Assembly: GCF_963082655.1 (NCBI RefSeq)
Contig: NC_081552.1
Span: 6,014,648 to 6,078,647, forward strand
Direction: 5' to 3'
Length of the DNA stretch: 64,000 nt
From: Stomoxys calcitrans
Lineage: Eukaryota; Arthropoda; Insecta; Diptera; Muscidae
Of this stretch, positions 24,866 to 34,288 are shown piece after piece. The position numbers were made by a program, and so were the translations under genes. The notes beneath the pieces were generated by a model. The model had not been told where the DNA came from. It searched no databases and saw only the letters and a program-made list of their open reading frames with translations. Numbering within the stretch: position 1 is the first letter of the stretch; every line of letters begins with the position of its first letter.

Positions 24866-27046
24866 AAGTGGTTTTTTTAAATAATTAAAAAACCAAAAAT
24901 CAAAAAAAATTTTCTGTTTTCTGCCCAAAAATAATTCATTTTCATTTCAAAAGACCCAGTGACCGAAACACAAAAAATTCGCAACAACAAAAGTGCAGTG
25001 ACCCACCAATTAAAAGCAAAAGTAATAGAGAAAAGTGCGAAAAAAGGGTTGGTTACACACAACCGTACATACAGACACGTATGGACGGACGGCCAACATA
25101 AAACAAGTCACAAAACACATATAAAAGGAATTTGGCCATAGTTATTAAAAGCAACACAAAAAAAAAAAAATAATTTTTTTATTTATTAAGCGGCTTCGGA
25201 AACCCATAATTTGTTTTCTGGATTTATTTTATTAATTTCTTGATAAAATAATCCAACCAAAGCGGTATCAAAAAGAAATAAACAAAAAAAAGGAATAACA
25301 CAGTTGCAAAGGACAAGAAGACTCATACAAAATAAAAGATAATTAAATCAACAGGGTGACCCGAAGAAAATAAAAATAATTAAATTAAATTTGTAATTTG
25401 CAAAAATTAATTAAATTTTGTTATAAACCATTAGAAAAGTGTTACAGTGACCCAAAAAACGTAAAGTGACCCGCACAGTGGAACAGAAGTGGAAAAAAGT
25501 GGAATTTCAAAAATTATAAAAAATCAAAAAAATTTTAAATTGTTGAAAGAAGTTTCTTTGTGTAAAAATGAAAAAAAAGAGCTAAAAAATTGAAAAATTT
25601 AACAATTTATCGTCCAACCCAAAATTTATGTTAATTTTTTTCTACATATTTTGAAAAATTTTTTTCTCTAAAAATCATAAATTTTTCAGTATTTTAACTT
25701 AAAAAACAAATTAAAGTGTTAAAACAGAATTATGGGTTGCTCGATAAATTTGTAAATTTTATCCCAAACTAATTCTTTCTTTTTCTATCAAACATAAAAT
25801 ATTGTGCATTTTCAAAAAACCCCAACAAAATCAATTTCGTGCGTTCCGTGTAAAAACACAAAAACAAAAAAATCTACGCTCTGGGATAAAAACGGAAAAA
25901 CCCACTACAACGGTTAAATTCCCAAAACTTCATCAAATCAAAAACACTAAAACAACAAAATCCAAAACTCTAACGACACAAAGCTACAAAAATTGCAAAA
26001 GGCGCCAACACACAATTCTGGACCCAAGCCAAGCGCCCACCTACACACACACACACATACACACACATCAAAAAAGAAGCTTCAAAGTGAGTACCATTTT
26101 GTTTTTCTATTAAAGTGCGCTTGGGTATTACGTCATACATAACCTTTTTTTCAAAAAAGGAAAAGTTCATACATTTACCCAGCGTACTTTAATATTGTTT
26201 TTGATCGTTTTTGATTATGAATCGCTAATTCGGTTGTCTGATAAATTTTGACCCAAATTAATTTAATCCAAAGTGAATTTGACCCCGATATAGCAGACCC
26301 TACTTTCAAGGCAGTGTGTAGGATTTTTGGGACAGACAACCGCGGTATTTTTGTAAAGGAAAAAAAGTGTCTTAGTAAAAATTAAAGTGCTTTTAGAAAA
26401 GAAGAAGTTTTTTTATCAAGAATTGTTTTTGTGTGAGAAATAACGAAAATAATATTGCGTGCTGGCCTCATTTGTCTTCGAAATTTTAAAACTTCATTCT
26501 ATTGCACAAATTTAAGTGGAAACGGTCGGAAAGGACTGTGGTTGTTTGTGCAATCCTTTGTTGTTTTTTATACAGAAAGCAAATTGACCCAGCGAGTCGA
26601 AGCAGTATTATTGTAAAGAATCATCTAGTCCTGTATGCCAAATTTTGAAAAGTGAAAGTTTAATTTTTTTTTGGAGAAAAATAATTTTTTTTTTTTGCAA
26701 CTTTAATTCGCGCGGAATTAAATTGCTGGTGTATTGCGATTTGAAAGGAAAATTTTTCTTACAATTTTTTGCGGCTATTGTATAATCGATATCATCAGAA
26801 ATATTAACCTGTTTTTTTCTAGTGGCCCAGATAAAAACATTTATTACGAATTTTGTAAAAAGTTTCAGGTTTGACCCTTAGATATTTGACCCATCATCAA
26901 GACACACATTTTTTTCTTCGCATTAGGTTTTTTAGAAATAGATTTGATTTCTACAAATAACCAGTTTTTTGGACATTTTGTTGTAGATTTTTCCGTGGTT
27001 TTATAGTTTTTGAACCTATTTAAAACATATACAAGCCAATTACAAA
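24866..27046 (+). other. 2.2-kb leader of the retrotransposon
   Basis: Very A- and T-rich, with no long ATG-initiated frame but several short upstream ATGs (for example 25568, 25731 and 26213). About a dozen GACCC words are present, many as GTGACCC or TTGACCC. A consensus-like splice donor (CAAA|GTGAGTA) has its GT at 26087. A frame without an ATG is open from about 25748 to that donor. The leader could hold packaging signals, and the donor could serve a spliced mRNA for the downstream frame. Both are inference. Confidence 0.6.
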
Positions 27047-30000
27047 ATGGATAAGAATTTACGCGAAAAATTTGTAAACTGTGTGAATGATTTAGTAGAT
27101 TTTGAAAGCGTTTACTCCGCGGCTAAGTCAGATGATAATATACATTCGTTAGAAATCACGCGGGTAGAACTCAATTCTTTATGGGATCAAATCAAGAAGG
27201 CATACTTAGATTGTAGGGACCGCATTCCGGAAAAGGATGAGACACCTATAGATAAAACTAAACTTCGAAATAATTACAAACAGGCACTAGAAACTTATAA
27301 ACGGTGTTTAAGCTCTCTTAACGGAGAAATTTTGGCCCTTAACGAGCAACAAGATCAAGAAAAACAGGAGAGAATATCGATGACCCAACAGCGAGACAAT
27401 AATGATTTTTCACCAGCTCTAAGATTGCCGCCCTGTGACACAGATGTTTTTAAAGGGGGATATCGCGAATGGCCCACCTTTAGGGACTTATTTTCAGCAA
27501 TTTACATTAACAATTCAAAATTAAGTAAAGTCGAGAAGTTGTTTCACTTGACCCAAAAAACAGCAGGAGAAGCCCGCGAAATAATTTCCAATGTTCCACT
27601 GACCCATGAGGGTTTCGACATAGCGTGGAGAAATCTCGTTCATAGGTACGAAAATAAACGCATGCAGGTAAATGAGCAATTGCGAGCTCTTTTTAATTTA
27701 CCTTCGGTTTCCGTTGATAACGCGTCAACAATCCAGAAATTACAGCGCACTATAGGTAGTTGTACCCAAACTTTACAGACCCTTGAAGTAGAAACGGGGG
27801 GATGGGACCCAATCTTAGTTTATCTTGTGTCAACCAAACTACCAAGAATATTTTTAGAAGAATTCGAAAGCAGCCTAGCAGATTGTTCGTCTCTTCCATC
27901 GTGGAATCAATTAGATGTATTTTTGACCCATAAATTCAAGACCCTAGAATCAGTCGGCAATATCAAGCCACAATATTCGAGATATAATCAACCCAGATCG
28001 GAGTACGATAAGCGGGAAAAGCGAGTTAATAGTTTTCAAACAAATGTAAATCCCAATTTCAAGAACACGGGCTCAAGACCCAGCAACAACACACAATCAC
28101 ACTATAATGCTCAGAATAACAAACCGGTTTGTCAACTTTGTAAATCCAATCATTCTTTGCGAGAATGTCCTCAATTTCTAGAAAGGTCGATCAACGATCG
28201 AATAAACATTGTTAAGACAGGTCATCTTTGCTATAACTGCCTTTCTTCGGATCATGGAGTCAGGGAGTGTAAAAGTCGTTTTAGTTGTAGGGAATGTAGT
28301 CAACGACACCACAGTTTGATACATAAAGGCAACCAGAGCCAGTACCCTACAACAGGCACACACCAACGAGGCGGAGCACGACCTAGCACCAGTGCTGCCG
28401 CTCTCAACACTTTAGTTCAACCCGGTAGACAGGAAGCACGACCTAGCACCAGTGCTACTGATCCTACCACCCTAGCTCAACCGGTTAGCGAATACGCACG
28501 CCCTAGTACCAGTGCTGCCGCTTCAACCACCCTAGTACAACCATCGGTATCGCCAAATATACAGTCCACACCTTGTTTAGAAGCACCTTGTTCAACGACT
28601 TTGACACTTCAGGAAATCAGACCCACTCCGCAACCCAAAGAGACACTTTTGTTCACAGCAATAGTTCAAATCAAATCTAGAGGACATAGATATGATGCCA
28701 GGGCAATCATCGATCCTGGGTCACAATCAACTTTCATATCAGAAAAAATTAGAAACAAATTGCAACTTCCAACAGTTAAGAATTTAATTCACGTCACAGG
28801 TTTAAGCGACGCAGTTTCTGAAACATCGACAAAAGCTTGCGTCTTCAATCTTTGCTCACGAGTAAATCCTAGTTTTGAGCTGGAGGTTTGGGCACCAGTC
28901 TTAAAGACCCTACCTTCTCATTTACCAACACACAATTTAAGGCAAAATCAATTTGGAGATTTTGCACACCTTAGTCTCGCGGACCCCCGATTCTTTGAAA
29001 GTCGACCCGTGGACATGTTAATCGGATTAGATATTGGACCCCTTATATTCACAAAAGGCGGTACTATGAAATCCTTTGGATCACTTATAGCGCAGGACAC
29101 CGTTTTTGGGTGGATCATAGGAGGACCCATTACGGAAGACCCTAAATCCGACAGACAAATCACACTTTATAGTGCATCATCATTAGAAAAGATAATCACT
29201 CGCTTTTGGGAGGTGGAAGAGACCCCAAAAAAGGTTTTGAGGTCAGCAGAAGATATTTATTGCGAAAATAATTACAAAAATACAACACGACGTAATGAGG
29301 CGGGGAGATATATCGTAACTTTACCTTTTAAAAGCTGTTCAGAGATCGGTTCATCTAGGAACATCGCATTGGCACAGTTTCATAGAATGGAGAAAAAGTT
29401 GTCTAAGACCCCAGATATTAAAGCACATTATGATGCAGCCATATTAGAGTATTTGGAATTAGGACACATGAGGAAGGTAGACCCAAACAGCGTATACAAG
29501 ACCCCTCACTACTACTTACCTCACCATGCAGTTATCAAACCAGATAGGGTTACCACAAAACTTAGAGTGGTTTTTAACGCATCTAGCCCAACATCAAACA
29601 AGAAAAGTCTTAACGATATCTTACATACAGGACCCATACTTCAGCAAGACCTTGTGCTACAAGTGTTGAAATGGAGATTTTTTAAGTACGTCTTCAATGC
29701 AGACGTGACAAAAATGTATCGTCAGATCTTAGTAGACCCCAATCAAACAGCTTTTCAAAGAATTCTCTTTCGTAAATCAGAAAACCACCCAATTGAGGAT
29801 TACGAACTCTTAACTGTTACCTTCGGCATAAATTGCGCCCCATTTTTAGCGATTAGGACCCTTCTCCAGTTAGCAGAAGACGTGAAAGATTCTCATCCGT
29901 TAGGATCAAGAATTATTAAAGAAAATTTATATGTCGATGATGTATTAGCGGGCGGACACTCCATAGAAGAAGCTACAGCAGCTAGGAAGGAATTAGCCTC

Positions 30001-32476
30001 CGCATTAGAATCAGCTGGTTTCGAGCTAAGAAAATGGGCGTCAAATGACACACGTTTGTTAAAGGATTTAAATGAAGACATGCTTCTTCCAATAGATTGG
30101 TTAAATATTTCCGAAGCTTCTTCGACAAAGACCCTAGGAATTCGTTGGAATATATCAGGTGATAATTTCACTTTTACGGCCCCTACAGTTGAAGAAAAGC
30201 AAATGAGCACCAAGCGAGAAGTATTATCAACGATAGCAAAGTTTTTCGACCCATGTGGATGGTTAGCGCCAGTAATAGTTGTAGCCAAGTTAATCATGCA
30301 ACAGGTTTGGCCAGATAAGGTAGAATGGGACGACTCGTTGAAGCCAGTGACTCAAATGAACTGGAATAACTTTGTGAGAGGTAGCCATTCTATAGACACT
30401 GTATCGATACCAAGATGGGTTCGGTTTACACCTGCTAGTATTGTGGAAATACATGGATTCTGCGACGCGTCAGAAAGCGCATATGCAGCCACAATTTATA
30501 TACGCGTTGAACACATCGATAAAACTGTAGACACTTTTCTTCTAGCAGCCAAGACCCGAGTAGCCCCAGTTAAGAAAATCTCTCTGCCAAGGTTAGAATT
30601 ATGCGGTGCAGTTATGTTGTCAAAGTTAACAAATGCCATTGTGCCTAAGCTTCAATTATCAAAGTTTACGACCCATTTCTGGACCGACTCTACAATCGTT
30701 CTAGCCTGGCTACAAAAGCCACCATGCTCATGGAGCGCTTTCGTTGGTAACAGGGTTTCAGAGATATTAGAGAACGTCGGCGGTGAGAATTGGAAACATG
30801 TTGACTCAGAATATAATCCTGCAGATGTAGCAAGTCGTGGCTGTTCTCCTGACGACTTAATAGCTCATAATTTATGGTGGACGGGACCCCAGTGGCTCAA
30901 ATTGCCGCATGATCAGTGGCCGCAAGACCGAGTTAATACAGACACTAATCTTGAAGCAAAACAAGTTAAAGTATTCGCAACAGGCACTTTTGATGACCCT
31001 TTGACTCGATTTTCGTCTTTAGCTAGAGCATATCGTGTTTTGTCTTACGCAGTTAGGTTCTGGCGTAACACAGGTTCAACTAGATCCTCACTTAAAATTT
31101 CATCGCAAGAAATAACCAGCCCAGAGCTCATAGTGGCAACTCAGAAACATTACTTCGTTGAGGAATACAGTTCTTTGACCCAAAAGAAAAGGCTTTCACC
31201 TAGAAGTAGTCTTTTACCATTCAACCCCTTCATAGATAGAAAAGGAGTAATTAGATCCAATGGTCGTTTAGTTCAATCGCCAGCTTTGACGTACAGCGAA
31301 CGTCATCCAATCTTAATCCCATATGATTCGCGATTTGCACTCCTTCTAGTGGAATTTGTTCATAAAGTCTCAATGCACGGAGGCAATCAACTTATGACCC
31401 GGCTCATCCGTACGGAGTTTTGGATATTCAGATTGAAACAGTTGATCAAGAAAGTTATACACAATTGCAGAGTTTGTACCCTATATCGATTAAAGACTCA
31501 GACCCAAATTATGTCATCTCTTCCACCCGAGCGTACTACTTTATCCAGACCCTTTACGAATACAGGGGTAGATTTTGCAGGACCCTTCGGAATCAAAAGC
31601 TTAACAGCACGAGCGTGTTTAATAACCAAGGGTTATATCTGCATATTTGTTTGTTTTGCGACAAAAGCCATCCACTTAGAAGCAACAAGTGATTTATCGA
31701 CTCAATCATTTCTGGCGGCATTAGCTCGTTTCATAGGAAGGAGAGGGTGCCCAGAAAAGATATATTCCGACAATGGAAAGAATTTTATAGGCGCAGCAGA
31801 AATGCTCAAGAAAGATCAGAAAGAGTTTATGAAAAGTTTACAGAGCAGCGCCATTCAGCAACATGCTCATCAGAATTTAGAGTGGAAATTTATTCCTCCA
31901 GGAGCTCCCCATATGGGGGGATTGTGGGAGGCAGGAGTTAAATCATTCAAGATACACCTTAAGAAGTCTATGCCCAAAATGAACTTCACGTTCGAAGAAC
32001 TGTCAACCATATTGGCACGTATCGAGGCCTGCCTCAATTCACGACCCCTTAGTCCAGCTTCTGAAGACCCTAACGATTTAGCACCCTTGACCCCAGCTCA
32101 CTTCCTTATAGGCTCTTCCCTTTTGACCCCGGCAGAACCCGACATCTCAGAGGAGGACATAACGCTTGCAAATCGGTGGAAGAGATTAAAGATTATATCC
32201 CAAAACTTTTGTCAGAGGTGGAAGTCAGAGTACTTAAATGAGCTTCACCGTAGATACAAATGGAAGTATCAGCAAGATAACATACAGGTCAATGATTTAG
32301 TTGTCATCAGGGATGAGAGATATCCCACCGAGTGGAAGTTAGGACGAGTTTTTAAAACATACCCCGGTGTTGATCAGAACACTCGAGTTGTAGACATTCG
32401 AACTTCCAATGGCATAGTCAGTCGACCCATAACTAAGATTGTCAAATTATTCTCAGACACCCCTAGCAATTCATAA
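27047..32476 (+). CDS. gag-pol: BEL/Pao Gag-Pol polyprotein
   Basis: 1809 residues, uninterrupted. The capsid-like Gag region spans about 1-340. Three zinc knuckles follow: C362-C365-H369-C374, C395-C398-H403-C408, and C414-C417 with H421/H422/H426. A linker has three 20-residue repeats beginning ARPSTSA (444, 464, 484). Then come the retropepsin (D556-P-G), reverse transcriptase (D886; YVDD at 962-965), RNase H (D1140, E1184, D1214, D1260), integrase zinc site (H1439, H1444, C1474, C1477) and integrase core (D1509, D1575, E1628, with WEAGVKS), ending in a C-terminal basic domain (about 1700-1802). It makes virus-like particles, copies the RNA and integrates the DNA. The ATG is the first with a long frame and opens a typical Gag start. 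All catalytic residues are present. Cleavage sites are not assigned. Confidence 0.95.
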   Translation: MDKNLREKFVNCVNDLVDFESVYSAAKSDDNIHSLEITRVELNSLWDQIKKAYLDCRDRIPEKDETPIDKTKLRNNYKQALETYKRCLSSLNGEILALNEQQDQEKQERISMTQQRDNNDFSPALRLPPCDTDVFKGGYREWPTFRDLFSAIYINNSKLSKVEKLFHLTQKTAGEAREIISNVPLTHEGFDIAWRNLVHRYENKRMQVNEQLRALFNLPSVSVDNASTIQKLQRTIGSCTQTLQTLEVETGGWDPILVYLVSTKLPRIFLEEFESSLADCSSLPSWNQLDVFLTHKFKTLESVGNIKPQYSRYNQPRSEYDKREKRVNSFQTNVNPNFKNTGSRPSNNTQSHYNAQNNKPVCQLCKSNHSLRECPQFLERSINDRINIVKTGHLCYNCLSSDHGVRECKSRFSCRECSQRHHSLIHKGNQSQYPTTGTHQRGGARPSTSAAALNTLVQPGRQEARPSTSATDPTTLAQPVSEYARPSTSAAASTTLVQPSVSPNIQSTPCLEAPCSTTLTLQEIRPTPQPKETLLFTAIVQIKSRGHRYDARAIIDPGSQSTFISEKIRNKLQLPTVKNLIHVTGLSDAVSETSTKACVFNLCSRVNPSFELEVWAPVLKTLPSHLPTHNLRQNQFGDFAHLSLADPRFFESRPVDMLIGLDIGPLIFTKGGTMKSFGSLIAQDTVFGWIIGGPITEDPKSDRQITLYSASSLEKIITRFWEVEETPKKVLRSAEDIYCENNYKNTTRRNEAGRYIVTLPFKSCSEIGSSRNIALAQFHRMEKKLSKTPDIKAHYDAAILEYLELGHMRKVDPNSVYKTPHYYLPHHAVIKPDRVTTKLRVVFNASSPTSNKKSLNDILHTGPILQQDLVLQVLKWRFFKYVFNADVTKMYRQILVDPNQTAFQRILFRKSENHPIEDYELLTVTFGINCAPFLAIRTLLQLAEDVKDSHPLGSRIIKENLYVDDVLAGGHSIEEATAARKELASALESAGFELRKWASNDTRLLKDLNEDMLLPIDWLNISEASSTKTLGIRWNISGDNFTFTAPTVEEKQMSTKREVLSTIAKFFDPCGWLAPVIVVAKLIMQQVWPDKVEWDDSLKPVTQMNWNNFVRGSHSIDTVSIPRWVRFTPASIVEIHGFCDASESAYAATIYIRVEHIDKTVDTFLLAAKTRVAPVKKISLPRLELCGAVMLSKLTNAIVPKLQLSKFTTHFWTDSTIVLAWLQKPPCSWSAFVGNRVSEILENVGGENWKHVDSEYNPADVASRGCSPDDLIAHNLWWTGPQWLKLPHDQWPQDRVNTDTNLEAKQVKVFATGTFDDPLTRFSSLARAYRVLSYAVRFWRNTGSTRSSLKISSQEITSPELIVATQKHYFVEEYSSLTQKKRLSPRSSLLPFNPFIDRKGVIRSNGRLVQSPALTYSERHPILIPYDSRFALLLVEFVHKVSMHGGNQLMTRLIRTEFWIFRLKQLIKKVIHNCRVCTLYRLKTQTQIMSSLPPERTTLSRPFTNTGVDFAGPFGIKSLTARACLITKGYICIFVCFATKAIHLEATSDLSTQSFLAALARFIGRRGCPEKIYSDNGKNFIGAAEMLKKDQKEFMKSLQSSAIQQHAHQNLEWKFIPPGAPHMGGLWEAGVKSFKIHLKKSMPKMNFTFEELSTILARIEACLNSRPLSPASEDPNDLAPLTPAHFLIGSSLLTPAEPDISEEDITLANRWKRLKIISQNFCQRWKSEYLNELHRRYKWKYQQDNIQVNDLVVIRDERYPTEWKLGRVFKTYPGVDQNTRVVDIRTSNGIVSRPITKIVKLFSDTPSNS
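28376..28555 (+). repeat. 60-bp tandem repeat in the NC-protease linker (3 copies)
   Basis: Three consecutive 20-codon units each start with ARPSTSA and contain a TTLVQP- or TTLAQP-like end. The region is low in structure and lies between the zinc knuckles and the protease. It probably expands and contracts by slippage. Confidence 0.85.
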
Positions 32477-33457
32477 TCACATCAAAACACGGTACTCACG
32501 AGATTTTGGTTACAGATAAGGGCCGGATATTTACCTCGCCCAGAGTCCCCACGACCCGCCAGACCCACACGCCCTCGCTTCGACCCACGGGAACCCAGGT
32601 ATCGCCCCGCATCTTGGCAGTATGCCTGTGGCCTCTGCCAGGAGGACCACGCCATACGGTCATGCCCGCGGTTCCGGCAAATGACACCGTATCAGAGATA
32701 CGAGACAGTTGAGAGACGGAGTTACTGTCGGAACTGTCTGGCGCGCAGCCATCTGGCCCCAGACTGCCCCGTGGTCACTGCCTGCCGAACATGCGACTAC
32801 CGCCATCACACAATGCTGCATGGAGCCCCACAGCTTAGGGAGACATACGGCAGCTACAGCCCGCCCCCAATGGAGATTGCCAACCCACGGCAACTTGCAA
32901 TCGAACCAGCCAACCAGATGCCCATCGTCCAAGGCCCTCCCCCGGTCGAGATACCTTACAGCCGGGCCACTGTTTTTGTACCCACGGCGATGGTGGAATT
33001 GGCACCCGAGGAGCAGGACGATTGGGCTGGGGTACGGGTACTTTTGTGCCAGGCATCGACCATCACCCGAATCGCGGCAGCCACAGTAACTCGCCTGGGG
33101 ATACCAACGAGAGAGCGCAGAGGGCACCGTCTGGCAACAATAAGACTTCGGTCAAGGCATGCGTCGAGGAGGACCATGTATACCATCCGGGCAGTGGTGA
33201 CCCGGGATTTGCCGCGACGACCCTATTCAGATCCCATCATTCCCGACCCCACAAGCAGCCTAAGATCCCTTTCTTTGGCAGATGCTGACCCTAGGGGCAA
33301 CGAACCAATCGATGTAGAGGTAGGGGCCGATGCCTACGCCCACCTCCGGAGGAGTGGTGTTGTACAACCCGGATTGGGAGCCGTCTTCGCCCAGGAGACA
33401 GATTGGGGATACGTGTTCGTCGGCCCAGTCACCTCACAGGCAAGAAACCAAAATTAA
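32477..33457 (+). CDS. Env-position ORF: zinc-knuckle plus inactive retropepsin-like protein
   Basis: The frame is open from the codon after the Gag-Pol stop (TAA, 32474-32476) to 33457, in the same frame as Gag-Pol. Its first ATG is at 32681 (258 residues). Knuckle 1 (Cys codons at 32627, 32636 and 32663, His at 32648) lies before that ATG. Knuckle 2 is C16-C19-H24-C29 and knuckle 3 is C35-C38-H43-H47. The spacing is the same as in the Gag knuckles, including 21 residues between knuckles 1 and 2 and 6 between 2 and 3. Residues about 96-250 follow the Gag-Pol protease region: VRVLLC (118-123) faces ARAIID, so Cys123 stands where catalytic Asp556 should be; LSLAD at 197 and AQETDWGYVFVGPV at 237-250 also have clear counterparts. 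It is much more GC-rich than Gag-Pol. Its role is unknown: an RNA-binding accessory protein, a dominant regulator, or a captured host gene derived from an older element. Confidence 0.75.
   Translation, partial: SHQNTVLTRFWLQIRAGYLPRPESPRPARPTRPRFDPREPRYRPASWQYACGLCQEDHAIRSCPRFRQMTPYQRYETVERRSYCRNCLARSHLAPDCPVVTACRTCDYRHHTMLHGAPQLRETYGSYSPPPMEIANPRQLAIEPANQMPIVQGPPPVEIPYSRATVFVPTAMVELAPEEQDDWAGVRVLLCQASTITRIAAATVTRLGIPTRERRGHRLATIRLRSRHASRRTMYTIRAVVTRDLPRRPYSDPIIPDPTSSLRSLSLADADPRGNEPIDVEVGADAYAHLRRSGVVQPGLGAVFAQETDWGYVFVGPVTSQARNQN
32500..32516 (+). promoter_or_regulatory. Possible splice acceptor before the env-position ORF
   Basis: 'gattttggttacag' ends in AG at 32514-32515, and the ORF is open from 32516 on. 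Splicing here from the leader donor at 26087 would keep the phase but would not supply an ATG in the leader frame I traced. A candidate only. Confidence 0.3.
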
Positions 33458-33483
33458 AAAGGTAAGATGTCACTTCGTCACTT

Positions 33484-33495
33484 GGAGGGGGAGAA
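33484..33495 (+). promoter_or_regulatory. Polypurine tract
   Basis: GGAGGGGGAGAA directly abuts the 3' LTR and is the expected primer for plus-strand DNA synthesis. Confidence 0.9.
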
Positions 33496-34283
33496 TGTTC
33501 AAGGTACGTTTGAACATGAAGTCATGTGCACCCATGTGCAGACATGCGTTCACGTATGCACATGACCCACTGTGCATAACGGTACATTGAAGTAAGTTCT
33601 TAATCGCTGATTCCGCCTTGATTTCATATTTGTTTACCTGGAATTGTTGCTTGTAGCTTGGAAAGTTGACCGTTTTCGCGGGGTCCAAGTGACAAGCAAC
33701 AACCAGAAAAAGATCAGTCTCGTTTTAAATCTCAAACCCGCGCATCGTATTCTCTCCCCCTCAAAGTGAAAACCCAAGTGAAGTGAAAAGTAAAAAGTGA
33801 ACATACATACAAACATATATAACTAGAGTGAACATTGCAACAATAAACTTTGAAACAGTGAACTAATATATTTAACATTTTAGATACAAAGTGACACAAT
33901 AACAACCGACTCAAAAACCAAATCTACACTCGACCCACAATTGCAACATCACAACAACCATAAGTGCGGGACACAACATACAACACCAACTAATTCTAAT
34001 ATTGCAAACCCCCCACCTGTTAAATACAATGTCTATCTACTACAATCAACTATACTCATAATTTAAATTTTAATCTACTTACTACTGCTACTTAAATCTA
34101 TGAATTGTGCTATCTAAACCTAAATATTTGCTACTTAAACACTACGATCTACTTATAACTAATGAATTTAAATAACATAGAAAAGAACATCACAATAAAC
34201 AATCACCACCACATTTGAATTTTAAACATAAAACTTCCTATGTTTTATTTCGGAAGGCAAAACCCTTAGTTTGACCCCAGACA
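33496..34283 (+). repeat. 3' LTR
   Basis: 788 bp, the same length as the 5' LTR and identical to it in my line-by-line comparison. It is followed at once by the GATAC duplication. Confidence 0.95.
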
Positions 34284-34288
34284 GATAC
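34284..34288. repeat. Target-site duplication GATAC, right
   Basis: Second copy of the five bases at 24053-24057. Confidence 0.9.

Larger units (their letters stand above)
24058..34283 (+). mobile_element. Complete BEL/Pao LTR retrotransposon, apparently intact
   Basis: The element is 10,226 bp, with TGT...ACA LTRs of 788 bp at each end, a 5-bp target duplication, a primer-binding site two bases after the 5' LTR and a purine tract before the 3' LTR. It has a very long leader (24846-27046), one uninterrupted Gag-Pol frame (27047-32476) and a second frame in the env position (to 33457). Reading the two LTRs side by side I found no difference, so the insertion is recent. The integrase end 'WEAGVKSFK' and the order PR-RT-RH-IN place it in BEL/Pao. 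It interrupts an older repeat array. Nothing visible would stop it being autonomous. Confidence 0.95.

Noticed and set aside
25802..26113. Open frame in the retrotransposon leader as a gene
   Set aside because: It has no ATG, is low-complexity (Lys/Thr/Gln), and crosses the candidate splice donor. Kept only as part of the splicing idea.
29893..30297. Minus-strand frame of 134 codons inside Gag-Pol
   Set aside because: It is the shadow of the conserved RT region; no motif of its own.
32506..33089. Overlapping frames of 68-155 codons on both strands around the env-position ORF
   Set aside because: GC-rich DNA has few stops; only the plus-strand frame in the Gag-Pol phase shows conserved motifs.
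32681..33457. A membrane envelope glycoprotein in the env position
   Set aside because: No signal peptide, no transmembrane segment and no glycoprotein motif; the zinc knuckles and protease-like text point elsewhere.
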